Source: CAG-841 sp963656825
Lineage (GTDB): Bacteria > Bacillota > Clostridia > Oscillospirales > CAG-272
Assembly: GCA_963656825.1 (NCBI GenBank)
Contig: CAVKJG010000012.1
Location: forward strand, 1-44,338
Reading direction: 5' to 3'
DNA: 44,338 nucleotides
Below the pieces are notes generated by a model. That model had not been told where the DNA came from. It did no database searches and saw only the letters and a list, made by a program, of their open reading frames with translations. Shown here in pieces: positions 14,785 to 23,243 of this stretch. Position 1 is the stretch's first letter; each line of letters begins with the position of its first letter. The position numbers were made by a program, and so were the translations under genes.

Positions 14785-15528
14785 TCAAAGCGGATTTTTG
14801 GTTATTTGCGCATATCTTCGCGGATAAATGTCCGAAGTTTTTGAAATTTTTCCTATGATCAGAATGTGTCTGTCCGATGAGGCGACACCTTCGGATGTGA
14901 TTTCTTTAAGCTGAATGAATTTGTCTTCCGAGACTTTTCCGCCAAGTGTTTTTATTGCGGAAAGCGATGCGGAAAGTTCTTCCGAGCCGTTTTTTCCTTT
15001 AAGTGCACAGAAAACTCCGCCTGTGCGGACAAACGGCAGGCAAAGCTCGGAAAGTACGGGCATTGCGGCGACGGCGCGAGCTACTGCAATGTCAAATCGC
15101 TCGCGATATTTTTTGTCTTTTGAAAGCTCTTCCGCACGACCTGAAATGACTTTCAGGTTTTTAAGTCCGATGGCGGACGCACATTCTGCCACGAAATCGG
15201 TTTTCTTTGCGGTCGAATCCATTGCAAGCACGGATATATCCGGACGGACGATCGCGTAAGCCAGCGCAAGGATTCCGCCGCCTGTTCCTACGTCAAGCAG
15301 GGAAGCGTTGCCCGGAATAAATTCCGCAGCGGTGAGGGCGTCTGCCCAATGGCGTGATACGAATTCGTTTTCAGAGCATATTGCAGTAAGGTTCATAACC
15401 TTGTTTTTTTCAAGTATTATATTTGTTGCGTTGAACAATTGTTCTTTTTGATTTTCCTGCAAGTGCAACGACAATTCGTTTATTGCGAACGTTTGTTCGA
15501 TGGCTGTAAAAAAGGTATCGCGATTCAT
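14785..15528 (-). CDS. rsmG: 16S rRNA (guanine527-N7)-methyltransferase RsmG (GidB)
   Basis: The 247-residue SAM-dependent methyltransferase modifies G527 of 16S rRNA. The SAM-binding motif LLDVGTGGGILALAYAI is near residue 70, with KNKVMNLTAI and SRHWADALTAAEF upstream, as in the family. FDIAVARAVAAMPVLSELCLPFV is the characteristic later motif. Its ATG overlaps the mnmG stop by four bases, so the two are coupled, as in most bacteria (gidA-gidB). A terminator follows. Confidence 0.96.
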   Translation of the reverse strand: MNRDTFFTAIEQTFAINELSLHLQENQKEQLFNATNIILEKNKVMNLTAICSENEFVSRHWADALTAAEFIPGNASLLDVGTGGGILALAYAIVRPDISVLAMDSTAKKTDFVAECASAIGLKNLKVISGRAEELSKDKKYRERFDIAVARAVAAMPVLSELCLPFVRTGGVFCALKGKNGSEELSASLSAIKTLGGKVSEDKFIQLKEITSEGVASSDRHILIIGKISKTSDIYPRRYAQITKNPL

Positions 15529-17453
15529 TTTTCGTCCTCCGAATTCGGATGTCTGCGTCGGTCGCCCGATATTGAATCAAGATAAATAAGCAGCACGGCA
15601 ATGTCCGCAGGACTTACTCCCGATATTCTGGACGCTTCACCTATACTTTGCGGCTTGTGAAGATCGAGCTTCTGTGCCGCTTCCGTGCTTAAACCTCTTA
15701 TATGGATGAAATCCGTTTCTTCGGGGAGCAGACGTTTTTCAAGTTTTTCAAATTTTTCGGCTTCCGCAAGCTGTTTTTTGATGTAACCGTCGTATTTTAT
15801 GTCGGTCACCGCCGTAAAAACGACTTCATGCGGAAGAGCAGGACGGTCTTTGTCTACGGGGGAGAGCATTTCGTATGTCACGGTCGGACGTCTTATCGCT
15901 TCGGCAAGGCGCAGACCGGTTTTTACGGGTGTTTCTCCGGCACTTTCAAGAATTGCGTTAAGCTCCGGAGTGGGAGAAAGCACCGTGCGGCTCAGTCTTT
16001 CCTCTTCTTTGTCGATAAGTGCCTGCTTTTCCTTGAATTTTTCATATCTTTCCTCGCTTATAAGCCCGATTTTATAGCCGATTTCGGTAAGACGTCTGTC
16101 CGCGTTGTCCTGACGGAGAAGCAGACGGAATTCGGAGCGCGAGGTCATCATTCTGTAAGGCTCGTTTGTGCCTTTTACCACAAGATCGTCTATAAGCGTG
16201 CCGATATACGAGCTGTGGCGGGGAAGAGTTATCATTTCCTTGCCTTTTACCGACAGCGCCGCATTTATTCCGGCGATAAGACCCTGAGCGGCAGCCTCCT
16301 CATAGCCGGAGGTTCCGTTGAACTGTCCTGCGCCGAAAAGTCCGTCCACGGCTTTGAATTTCAGTGTATGGGAAAGCTGCGTCGGATCGATACAGTCATA
16401 TTCTATGGCGTAGGCGTTGCGCATGGTTTCCGCGTGCTCAAAGCCCTTCATCGAGCGGAGCATCATAAGCTGAACGTCCGCCGGCATTGACGAGGAAAAG
16501 CCCTGCAGATACATCTCTCCCGTGCCGTCGCCGGTAGGTTCCACAAACAGCTGATGACGCGTTTTGTCGGGAAAACGAACGACCTTATCCTCAATGCTGG
16601 GGCAATAGCGCGGACCTATGCCCTTTATTTCGCCGCTGTAAAGCGGAGAACGGTGAATATTTTCCCGTATTATGCGGTGAGTTTCTTCGTTTGTGTATGC
16701 AATATAGCAGGGAAGATTGGGGCGCGACAAAAGTGCGGCAGGATCTGTATCCGCGCTGTACGGCTTCATTATTTTTTCGCCGTCCTGACGTTCGAGCGCG
16801 GAAAAATCTATGCTTCTTGCGTCAAGACGCGGCGGAGTGCCCGTTTTGAAGCGAAGAAAGCACAAGCCGAGCTTTTTCAGCGAATCGGTAAGTCCCACTG
16901 CGGCGTGCATTCCGTCCGGACCGGACGAATACATAACCTCGCCTATGATAACGCGCGAATCGAGATAAGTTCCGGAGCAGACAACGGCGGCTTTTACATT
17001 CCACACGCCCGAAAGTCTTGTCACCACCGAGCAAACGGAGGGTATGCCGTTTTTATTTTCGGTGCGGATTTCGCGGATTTCCGCCTGAACAAGGCGGAGA
17101 TTATCCGTGTGTTCTATGGTTTTTTTCATCACGCTCTGATAGAGCCGCCTGTCCGCCTGAATACGCTTCGACTGTACCGCAGGTCCTTTGCTTGAATTGA
17201 GAACCCTGTCCTGAAGCATGACTTTGTCGGCTACTCTGCCCATTTCTCCGCCCAAAGCGTCTATTTCAAACACCAGCTGACCTTTTCCCGTGCCGCCTAT
17301 CGACGGGTTGCACGGCATATTTGCCACGGCGTCGTTTGATATTGTGAAAAGCACGGTGTCGCAACCGAGTCTGGCGCAGGCAAGCGCGGCTTCTACGCCG
17401 GCATGACCCGCTCCTATTACGGCTACATCCGCCGTTCCTGCAAGATATTCCAT
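15525..17453 (-). CDS. mnmG: tRNA uridine-5-carboxymethylaminomethyl synthesis enzyme MnmG (GidA)
   Basis: The 642-residue FAD protein works with MnmE to install the cmnm5 group on U34 of tRNAs. The FAD-binding fold starts with DVAVIGAGHAGVEAALACARLG, followed by the family signature NPSIGGTGKGQLVFEIDALGGEMG (usually GGxAKGHLVREID; here TGKGQ). Further signature blocks are GLFGAGQFNGTSGYEEAAAQGLIAGINAA and MMTSRSEFRLLLRQDNADRRLT. The C-terminal helical domain ends near ISGVSPADIAVLLIYL. Thirteen bases separate it from rlmH. MnmE was not found in this window. Confidence 0.97.
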   Translation of the reverse strand: MEYLAGTADVAVIGAGHAGVEAALACARLGCDTVLFTISNDAVANMPCNPSIGGTGKGQLVFEIDALGGEMGRVADKVMLQDRVLNSSKGPAVQSKRIQADRRLYQSVMKKTIEHTDNLRLVQAEIREIRTENKNGIPSVCSVVTRLSGVWNVKAAVVCSGTYLDSRVIIGEVMYSSGPDGMHAAVGLTDSLKKLGLCFLRFKTGTPPRLDARSIDFSALERQDGEKIMKPYSADTDPAALLSRPNLPCYIAYTNEETHRIIRENIHRSPLYSGEIKGIGPRYCPSIEDKVVRFPDKTRHQLFVEPTGDGTGEMYLQGFSSSMPADVQLMMLRSMKGFEHAETMRNAYAIEYDCIDPTQLSHTLKFKAVDGLFGAGQFNGTSGYEEAAAQGLIAGINAALSVKGKEMITLPRHSSYIGTLIDDLVVKGTNEPYRMMTSRSEFRLLLRQDNADRRLTEIGYKIGLISEERYEKFKEKQALIDKEEERLSRTVLSPTPELNAILESAGETPVKTGLRLAEAIRRPTVTYEMLSPVDKDRPALPHEVVFTAVTDIKYDGYIKKQLAEAEKFEKLEKRLLPEETDFIHIRGLSTEAAQKLDLHKPQSIGEASRISGVSPADIAVLLIYLDSISGDRRRHPNSEDEK

Positions 17454-17466
17454 AAAAAGAAGTCCT

Positions 17467-17949
17467 TTATTTGTGATATTTTCCGCCTGCCGCTATGTTT
17501 TCCGCACGATATATCTGTTCGAGCAGAAGCACGCGCGCCATGCGGTGCGTAAAGGTCATTTTTGAAAGCGAAAGCCTGAAATCGCACGCGTTTTTCACCT
17601 CCGGCGAAAGCCCGAACGCTCCGCCGATTATAAACGAAAGCTGTGAAAAGCCCGCGCTTTCCGCGTCCTTTATCATTGCGGAAAGCTCTTCTGAAGAGAT
17701 TTGTTTGCCTTCGACGCAGAGCGCGATCTTTTTGCTTTTCTGCGGCAGAACGGAAAGAATTCTTTCGCCTTCTTTTTTTATAGCGGCGTCTATCTGCGCC
17801 TGCGACGGCTCGTCGGGGAGCTTTTCCTCACGCAGCTCGGTGCAGACAAGCTTGCAATACGCCGAAAGACGTTTTTCGTATTCCGCAGCCGCTGCAAGAA
17901 GATAATTTTCCCTGATGTTGCCTACATAAATAAGATTTATCGTTGTCAT
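17467..17949 (-). CDS. rlmH: 23S rRNA (pseudouridine1915-N3)-methyltransferase RlmH
   Basis: The 160-residue SPOUT methyltransferase acts on pseudouridine 1915 of 23S rRNA in assembled ribosomes. The family pattern is complete: MTTINLIYVGNIRENYLLAAAAEYEKRLSAYCKL at the N-terminus, IALCVEGKQISSEELSAMI in the middle, and the knot region FIIGGAFGLSPEVKNACDFRLSLSKMTFTHRMARVLLLEQIYRA ending in GGKYHK. I chose the start at 17949 because longer reading frames run back through walJ. That ATG overlaps the walJ stop (ATGA). walJ-rlmH proximity is also known in Bacillus. Confidence 0.97.
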   Translation of the reverse strand: MTTINLIYVGNIRENYLLAAAAEYEKRLSAYCKLVCTELREEKLPDEPSQAQIDAAIKKEGERILSVLPQKSKKIALCVEGKQISSEELSAMIKDAESAGFSQLSFIIGGAFGLSPEVKNACDFRLSLSKMTFTHRMARVLLLEQIYRAENIAAGGKYHK

Positions 17950-18719
17950 TTTATTATAAGCTCCGAAATTTCGGCGGGAGACGCCGCCGATACCGTCACG
18001 CCGGATTTTTCGCCGAGCGCGGCTCTTACCGTGCCGAGTGCAAGCGACGGCGTATTGTTTTCCCTTGAAAGATGTCCGAGCAGAAAGCCCGTCGTTCCGC
18101 TTTCCGCAAGGGAACATATAAGCTCTGCCGATGCGTCGTTTGAAAGATGTCCGTGATTGGAAAGCACGCGCTGCTTGAGCGGATACGGATAAGGTCCGCA
18201 CCTCAGCATATTTATGTCGTGATTTGCTTCTATAACCGACGCATTGCACCCCGAAAGCGCCTCGCAAACGGACGGCATTATACAGCCCATATCCGTTGCA
18301 AAGCCTATTTTTACGTCGCCCGATTCGAGCGTATAGCCTACGGAGGCGGCGCTGTCGTGCGGAGTGGCAAAGGCGCGAACGGAAATATCGCCGACCTTTA
18401 TTTCAAAATCTCCGCGGTAAAGATACAGCTCGCACAGGAGCGCGCAGGACGGATCCTTTATCAGCGCGCGCGCGGAAAGCTCCTCCATGTGCGTGGGAAT
18501 GTGATAGTTTTTCGCAATCACTTCAAGCCCTTTGGTATGGTCGATATGCTCGTGCGTAACAAGTATCGCATTTATGTCCGAGAGCGAAAAGCCAAGCGAC
18601 TGCAAGGCTTTTTCGGCGCATTTCGCGCTTACGCCGCAATCTATGAGAAGACGTGTGCTTTCGGTATGTACAAAAAAGCAATTGCCCGACGAGCCTGAAA
18701 AAAGAGAATATGCCTTCAA
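17946..18719 (-). CDS. walJ: MBL-fold metallohydrolase WalJ (YycJ) type
   Basis: The 257-residue metallo-beta-lactamase-fold protein resembles WalJ/YycJ, proposed to act as a nuclease linked to the WalRK system. Metal-binding motifs are LVTHEHIDHTKGLEV near residue 55, the later FATPHDSAASVGY and NHDINMLRCGPYPYPLKQRVLSNHGHLSNDASAEL, and the terminal GHLSRENNTPSLA. The start is TTG at 18719, which overlaps the upstream stop as TTGA and has AAAGGGG eight bases ahead. The walRK genes are not in the window. Confidence 0.9.
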   Translation of the reverse strand: MKAYSLFSGSSGNCFFVHTESTRLLIDCGVSAKCAEKALQSLGFSLSDINAILVTHEHIDHTKGLEVIAKNYHIPTHMEELSARALIKDPSCALLCELYLYRGDFEIKVGDISVRAFATPHDSAASVGYTLESGDVKIGFATDMGCIMPSVCEALSGCNASVIEANHDINMLRCGPYPYPLKQRVLSNHGHLSNDASAELICSLAESGTTGFLLGHLSRENNTPSLALGTVRAALGEKSGVTVSAASPAEISELIIK

Positions 18720-19165
18720 GATGAAAACCCCTTTATCACGGCTTCAAGCCACCACGACGCGATCTCGCAGAAGAGCGGAAAAATCACCGCGATCATTATA
18801 AGCGAAAGCACCTTTACGGCTTTTCTGCGCTTCGGAACGCTGCGGAGAAAAGCTTCTTTTCTTTCTGTGCTCCACGAGTCCGGAAGATCGGACTCGACAG
18901 GATCGACGCTTCGGCTCATGCCGGCGTTTATTATCACCGTCGCGCAGGCGAGCAGCGCCGCGACTATCGTGTATATCTCTATTACGGGAATATATATCTG
19001 CTCACCGGCGTTTTCGGAAAGCCTGACCGAAAGCTCGGTCAGCCCGAAATAAATAACGGTTGAAAGTATCACCGCGCCGATAAGGGCAAACAGCTTTTTG
19101 TAATTTATCGGCTTTTTCGCCGGCTTTTCGGGCATGGACTGCCTGTTTTTCTTTCTGTCTGACAT
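18716..19165 (-). CDS. Hypothetical membrane protein with three TM segments
   Basis: I do not recognise this 149-residue protein. A basic N-terminus (MSDRKKNRQSMPEKPAKKP) is followed by three hydrophobic segments: about 27-47 (LFALIGAVILSTVIYFGLTEL), about 57-80 (YIPVIEIYTIVAALLACATVIINAG) and about 118-140 (VLSLIMIAVIFPLFCEIASWWL). A charged loop with SVPKRRKA separates the second and third. The start at 19165 shares one base with the galK stop (TGATG), and its stop overlaps the walJ start. It is therefore tightly coupled in the galK-walJ-rlmH-mnmG-rsmG operon, but its role is unknown. Confidence 0.8.
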   Translation of the reverse strand: MSDRKKNRQSMPEKPAKKPINYKKLFALIGAVILSTVIYFGLTELSVRLSENAGEQIYIPVIEIYTIVAALLACATVIINAGMSRSVDPVESDLPDSWSTERKEAFLRSVPKRRKAVKVLSLIMIAVIFPLFCEIASWWLEAVIKGFSS

Positions 19166-20424
19166 CAGTACACCTTTACCGCGCCCACAGGGCGAATCAT
19201 AAGTTTTGTTGCACAGCCTGCGCCGAACGCACATTCGACGGCGCGGACAAATGCCGCTTCTTTATCTTTGGGGACGAACACCTGCGCCGTGCCGGCAAAG
19301 CCTCCGCCGTGAACGCGACACGCGCCGTCCCCGTCCATAACGCTTTCCGCTATCGCGCAGGCAAGACCGATGCCTTGCTCATTCGGCGCTTTTACGGAGT
19401 AATAATTCTGCAAAAGCATGGCAGAGGAACGTCCCGATTCGTTTATCACGGACAAAAAGCCCTTTATGTCGCCCGACGCTATGTATGACGATATCCGTTT
19501 TACCCTTTCGTTTTCGCGCACGAAATGGAGCGCGCGCAGAAGAGCCCTGTCGCCGAGAGCCTCTCTTATGGCTTTTGCGCTTTCGATAAGTGCTTCTTCG
19601 GTTATTCCGCAGAGCACCTCTTTGCCGAAAAATCCTGCCACCGCCTTCATTTCCGCGGGAACCGAGGCGTAATCGTCATTGAGGTCCGCATGGCTTCCGC
19701 CCGTGTTTACTATATAAAGCGAATAGCCGTATTTTTCCGGTGAAAATTCTATTCTTTCCGTTACGGGATTTTTCGGGTCGGCAAAGTCTATATGAACAAA
19801 GCCGCCTGCCGCGCACGCCATCTGATCCATAAGTCCGCAGGGCTTGCCGAAAAATCTGTTTTCGGCGTATTGCGATATCACGGATATCTGCGTGAAATCG
19901 AATTTTCCGTCGTTGTAAAGGTAATTTTCTATCGTACCTATCATATCTTCAAATGCGGCGGACGAGGAAAGTCCGCTGCCCTTGAGTATTTTTGACGTTG
20001 TATAGGCGCAGAAGCCTCCGGCTTTCCCGCCGTTTTTTATAATTCCGTCGCAAACGCCGCGGATAAGCGACGACGAACGGAATTTTTCGTTTTCCTGCGG
20101 CTCAAGCGTCGAAATATCGACTCTGTTCGGATCAAAGCCTTCGCTCTGAACTCTGATAAGAGTGCCGTCCGTTTTTTTCGCAACGGCGATAATGTCAAGA
20201 TCTATGGACGCAGCCACAACCTGACCGTGATTGTGGTCGGTGTGGTTTCCGCATATTTCGCTTCTTCCGGCAACGGAAAATACCGAAAAATCGTCGGTTT
20301 CGCCGTAAAGCGCAAAAAACGCTTCAACGGCTTTTGCATAGCGCTGCGCCGCGGCTTCCGCGTCGGAATACATTGCGGAAAGCGCGGGTTTTATCTTTTC
20401 CGAAAATTTATTTTTGTCGAACAT
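19165..20424 (-). CDS. galK: Galactokinase family protein (GHMP kinase)
   Basis: The 419-residue GHMP kinase matches galactokinase: the signature GRSEICGNHTDHNHGQVV near residue 53 (usual GRxNLIGEHTDYNxG; here SEICGNHTDHNHG), the ATP-binding KGSGLSSSAAFE near residue 146, and the C-terminal CRVHGGGFAGTAQVFV. Galactokinase phosphorylates galactose at C1 in the Leloir pathway. galT and galE are not visible nearby. A promoter at 20463-20491 makes it the first gene of the rRNA/tRNA-modification operon, an unusual partner set. The altered signature leaves room for a related sugar as substrate. Confidence 0.85.
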   Translation of the reverse strand: MFDKNKFSEKIKPALSAMYSDAEAAAQRYAKAVEAFFALYGETDDFSVFSVAGRSEICGNHTDHNHGQVVAASIDLDIIAVAKKTDGTLIRVQSEGFDPNRVDISTLEPQENEKFRSSSLIRGVCDGIIKNGGKAGGFCAYTTSKILKGSGLSSSAAFEDMIGTIENYLYNDGKFDFTQISVISQYAENRFFGKPCGLMDQMACAAGGFVHIDFADPKNPVTERIEFSPEKYGYSLYIVNTGGSHADLNDDYASVPAEMKAVAGFFGKEVLCGITEEALIESAKAIREALGDRALLRALHFVRENERVKRISSYIASGDIKGFLSVINESGRSSAMLLQNYYSVKAPNEQGIGLACAIAESVMDGDGACRVHGGGFAGTAQVFVPKDKEAAFVRAVECAFGAGCATKLMIRPVGAVKVY

Positions 20425-20462
20425 AGGGTAACTTACCTGCTTTTTTATTGTATTATGCCAAT

Positions 20463-20491
20463 ATTATATCACTGCGCGGAGCAAGTTTCAA
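20463..20491 (-). promoter_or_regulatory. Promoter of the galK-rsmG operon
   Basis: On the minus strand TTGAAA (20486-20491) and TATAAT (20463-20468) are 17 bases apart. It is divergent from the Lrp-type gene. Confidence 0.82.
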
Positions 20492-20512
20492 TTATTTTTC
20501 GGAAAAACCTCT

Positions 20513-20540
20513 TTACTTCCGTTAAAAATAATGGTAGAAT
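20513..20540 (+). promoter_or_regulatory. Putative promoter of the Lrp-type regulator
   Basis: TTACTT (20513-20518) and TAGAAT (20535-20540) are 16 bases apart, upstream of the Lrp-type gene. It is a moderate match and lies back to back with the galK promoter. Confidence 0.5.
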
Positions 20541-20587
20541 TCAATATAAGGGTTAAAAATTACGTTGAATGTTGAGGAGGAAAGCAA

Positions 20588-21061
20588 ATGCTTGACAGTG
20601 TGGACAAGAAAATACTTGCTTGTCTGAGTGAAAATTCCAGAATGAACGCGTCCGCGATAGGCGCACGGATAAATATGTCGGTGTCCGCGGTGATAGAGCG
20701 CATAAAGCGACTTGAATCCACCGGAATAATAAAAAGCTACACCGTAATACTCGATCCGTCAAAAATAGGGAGAGAGCTTCTTGCGTTTATCGATGTAAGC
20801 ACGGACTATCTTCCCGGCGTGAGCGCCACGGGTGCTATGGAAGAATTTGCCGCCGCACATCCCGAGGTGATGGAATGTCATGTTGTCACCGGCAACAGCG
20901 ACTTTCTTATCAAGGTATGCACGGACACCACAAAATCGCTTGAAAAGCTGCTCGATGATCTTAAGCGCGTAAAGGGTGTTTCGTCAACGAGAACCTCGAT
21001 AGTTATGTCAAGCGTAAAAAACCGCGTTTCGCCCGTCGATCCCGACGACGAAAAGCTCTGA
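20588..21061 (+). CDS. Lrp/AsnC family transcriptional regulator
   Basis: The 157-residue protein has the N-terminal AsnC-type helix-turn-helix (VDKKILACLSENSRMNASAIGARINMSVSAVIERIKRLESTGIIKSYT). A C-terminal RAM ligand-binding domain (about 70-150) carries HPEVMECHVVTGNSDFLIKVCT, the usual effector pocket region. Such proteins sense amino acids as octamers or other oligomers and control metabolism or transport. GAGGAGGAAAGCAA precedes the ATG. It stands alone with its own terminator, divergent from galK. Its effector and targets cannot be read from the sequence; autoregulation through the shared upstream region would be typical. Confidence 0.92.
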   Translation: MLDSVDKKILACLSENSRMNASAIGARINMSVSAVIERIKRLESTGIIKSYTVILDPSKIGRELLAFIDVSTDYLPGVSATGAMEEFAAAHPEVMECHVVTGNSDFLIKVCTDTTKSLEKLLDDLKRVKGVSSTRTSIVMSSVKNRVSPVDPDDEKL

Positions 21062-21079
21062 TATGACAAATTTTCAGGG

Positions 21080-21106
21080 AGCTCACGCGTCTGCGTGGGC
21101 TTTTTT
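21080..21106 (+). terminator. Intrinsic terminator of the Lrp-type gene
   Basis: The stem AGCTCACGC / GCGTGGGCT (one G-U pair) has loop GTCT and is followed by six Ts. Confidence 0.88.
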
Positions 21107-21161
21107 GGCGCAAAATGTCCGAAAAACAGAAATTAAAACTGTTCAATATATGCAAAATCGC

Positions 21162-21191
21162 TTGACAGGAAACAATAATATAATGTATAAT
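21162..21191 (+). promoter_or_regulatory. Promoter of rny
   Basis: TTGACA (21162-21167) and TATAAT (21186-21191) are both perfect boxes with an 18-base spacer. They would give a leader of about 100 bases before the rny start. Confidence 0.82.
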
Positions 21192-21298
21192 AACATTTGT
21201 ATAGTGATAAAAATGCGTTTTTATCAGTTAAACCGGTTCTGATTCATTGATATCGCTTACATATATTAAATAACACTGCGAGGAGGTGTGAAAATAAT

Positions 21299-22870
21299 TT
21301 GAATACTTTAAGCAATCTGACAATTTATCTTATAGCCGCCGCAATCGGGCTGGCAGTCGGGCTTGTCGTTTTCTTCGTTTCGGCGTTTATCACAAAGAAG
21401 AAAACCGAAAAGGCAAAAGCGTTTATAAACTCGGCAAAGAGCGAAGCGAAACGCATTACCGAAGAAGCCGTAAAAGAGGCGGAAGCAAAGAAAAAAGAGA
21501 TGATCGTCGAAGCGAAGGAAGATATTCTCCGTGCCAAGACTGAAGCCGAGCGCGAAAACAAAGAGCGCCGTCAGGAAATAATCAGACTTGAAAACAGAGC
21601 GCTGGCAAAGGAAGAAGCGCTTGAAAAGAAAATCGAAAATTATGAGCGCAAGGACGAGACATTAAACAAAAAGACAAAAGAAGTCGAAAGACTGAAGGAG
21701 AAAATCGAGGAAACGATAGCCGCTCAGACGGCAAAGCTCGAGGAAATCTCCGGCTACACAGCCGAAACCGCAAAGGCGGAGCTTGTCGCAAGCATAGAAG
21801 CCGACGCGAAAAGAGAAGCCGCGGTCAGACTCAATCAGATCGAAAGCGATCTGCGCGAGGAGGCGGACACAAAGGCAAAGAACATTATTTCCCTCGCCAT
21901 TCAGAGACTTTCTTCCGAACAGGTTTCGGAAACGACGGTATCCGTCGTTCCGCTGCCCAGCGACGAAATGAAGGGAAGAATCATAGGCAGAGAGGGAAGA
22001 AACATTCACAAGATAGAAACCCTTACGGGCTGCGATCTTATAATCGACGACACGCCGGAGGCAATAACGCTTTCCTGCTTTGATCCGATAAGAAGAGAGA
22101 TCGCAAGGCTTACCCTTGAAAGACTTATTTCCGACGGACGTATTCATCCGGCGCGCATTGAGGAAACGGTTGAAAAATCCCGCAAGGAAATCGAAGCGTC
22201 CATCAAGGCGGCGGGCGAAAACGCGGCGCTCGAAACCGGCGTAAACGGACTCTCTCCAGAAATAATAAAGCTGCTCGGACGTCTGAAATACCGCACAAGC
22301 TACGGTCAGAATGTGCTCAGTCACTCCATGGAGGTCGCTTATGTTGCGGGAATCATGGCGAGCGAAATCGGTGCAGACCCCGTACTTGCAAGACGCGCAG
22401 GACTTCTGCACGATATCGGCAAGGCGCTCACGCAGGAGGTCGAAGGCTCTCACGTTCAGCTCGGCGTTGAAATCGCACGCAAATTCAAAGAAAACAAAGA
22501 CGTTATCCACGCTATCGAAGCTCATCACGGCGACGTTGAACCGAGAACGGTCATTGCGGTGCTTGTTTCCGCAGCCGACGCTGTTTCGGCGGCAAGACCC
22601 GGCGCACGCAGAGAAGACCTTGACAGCTATATCAAGCGTCTCGAAAAACTCGAAGAAATATCAAACAGCTTCCCCGGCGTTGAAAAATCCTATGCCGTTC
22701 AGGCGGGCAGAGAAGTCCGCATAATGGTAAAGCCCGAACAGGTAAACGACGATCAGATGATAGTTGTCGCAAGAGACATCGTAAAGAAGATCGAAGAAGA
22801 GCTTGAATATCCCGGGCAGATAAAGATCAACGTTATACGCGAAAGCCGCGCAGTGGATTTCGCAAAATAA
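21299..22870 (+). CDS. rny: Ribonuclease Y
   Basis: The 523-residue endoribonuclease starts mRNA decay in Firmicutes from the membrane. One N-terminal TM segment (residues about 5-30) is followed by a long charged coiled coil (about 35-190), a KH RNA-binding domain (PLPSDEMKGRIIGREGRNIHKIETLTGCDLIIDDTPEAI) and an HD domain (LSHSMEVAYVAGIMASEIG, RRAGLLHDIGKALTQEVEGSH, IEAHHGDVEPRTVIAVLVSAADAVSAARPGARRE). The start is TTG at 21299, with AGGAGGTG ten bases upstream. It is monocistronic, with its own promoter and terminator. In many Firmicutes ymdB follows directly; here ymdB is at 41567. Confidence 0.97.
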   Translation: MNTLSNLTIYLIAAAIGLAVGLVVFFVSAFITKKKTEKAKAFINSAKSEAKRITEEAVKEAEAKKKEMIVEAKEDILRAKTEAERENKERRQEIIRLENRALAKEEALEKKIENYERKDETLNKKTKEVERLKEKIEETIAAQTAKLEEISGYTAETAKAELVASIEADAKREAAVRLNQIESDLREEADTKAKNIISLAIQRLSSEQVSETTVSVVPLPSDEMKGRIIGREGRNIHKIETLTGCDLIIDDTPEAITLSCFDPIRREIARLTLERLISDGRIHPARIEETVEKSRKEIEASIKAAGENAALETGVNGLSPEIIKLLGRLKYRTSYGQNVLSHSMEVAYVAGIMASEIGADPVLARRAGLLHDIGKALTQEVEGSHVQLGVEIARKFKENKDVIHAIEAHHGDVEPRTVIAVLVSAADAVSAARPGARREDLDSYIKRLEKLEEISNSFPGVEKSYAVQAGREVRIMVKPEQVNDDQMIVVARDIVKKIEEELEYPGQIKINVIRESRAVDFAK

Positions 22871-22955
22871 AATCCCGCAAAAGCGGATAATATAGATTTT
22901 CATATAAATTGCCAAAGTGAAAATTATCGGATATATCCGAGTATATAGAAACCGC

Positions 22956-22994
22956 AACCCCCCTGTCTGCCGAATCCGGCGGACAGGGGGTTTT
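22956..22994 (+). terminator. Intrinsic terminator of rny
   Basis: A 14-bp stem (CCCCCTGTCTGCCG with CGGCGGACAGGGGG, one G-U pair) has loop AATC and is followed by TTTT. It separates rny from the surface-protein promoters. Confidence 0.9.
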
Positions 22995-23054
22995 AATTGT
23001 TTCCTGTCCATTGTATATGAATGTTTCAGTTGTGTTACAGATGGCTCAAAGCGC

Positions 23055-23083
23055 TTGATTTTATCACAGCCGCGCCGTATTAT
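23055..23083 (+). promoter_or_regulatory. Surface-protein promoter P1
   Basis: TTGATT (23055-23060) and TATTAT (23078-23083) are 17 bases apart. A leader of about 150 bases would start here, with a CGCGCG / CGCGCG stem (23104-23109 with 23134-23139). Confidence 0.65.
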
Positions 23084-23145
23084 ACTAGAGGAAGGCAAAA
23101 TTGCGCGCGAAATATTACAGTTTTATTACAAAACGCGCGAACCTC

Positions 23146-23174
23146 TTGAAATAAACGCCGCAATTCTGTATTAT
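23146..23174 (+). promoter_or_regulatory. Surface-protein promoter P2
   Basis: TTGAAA (23146-23151) and TATTAT (23169-23174) are 17 bases apart, 91 bases downstream of P1 with the same -10 box. The leader would be about 60 bases. Confidence 0.7.
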
Positions 23175-23243
23175 TACAATGCTAGGATAGCTACAGAGGG
23201 AGAATTATCCCCCGACGCACCTAAAAAATATAGGAGGAATACT

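Noticed and set aside
22917..23243. In-frame N-terminal extension of the surface protein by 109 codons
   Set aside because: It runs across the rny terminator and both promoters; the signal peptide and AGGAGG site fix the start at 23244.
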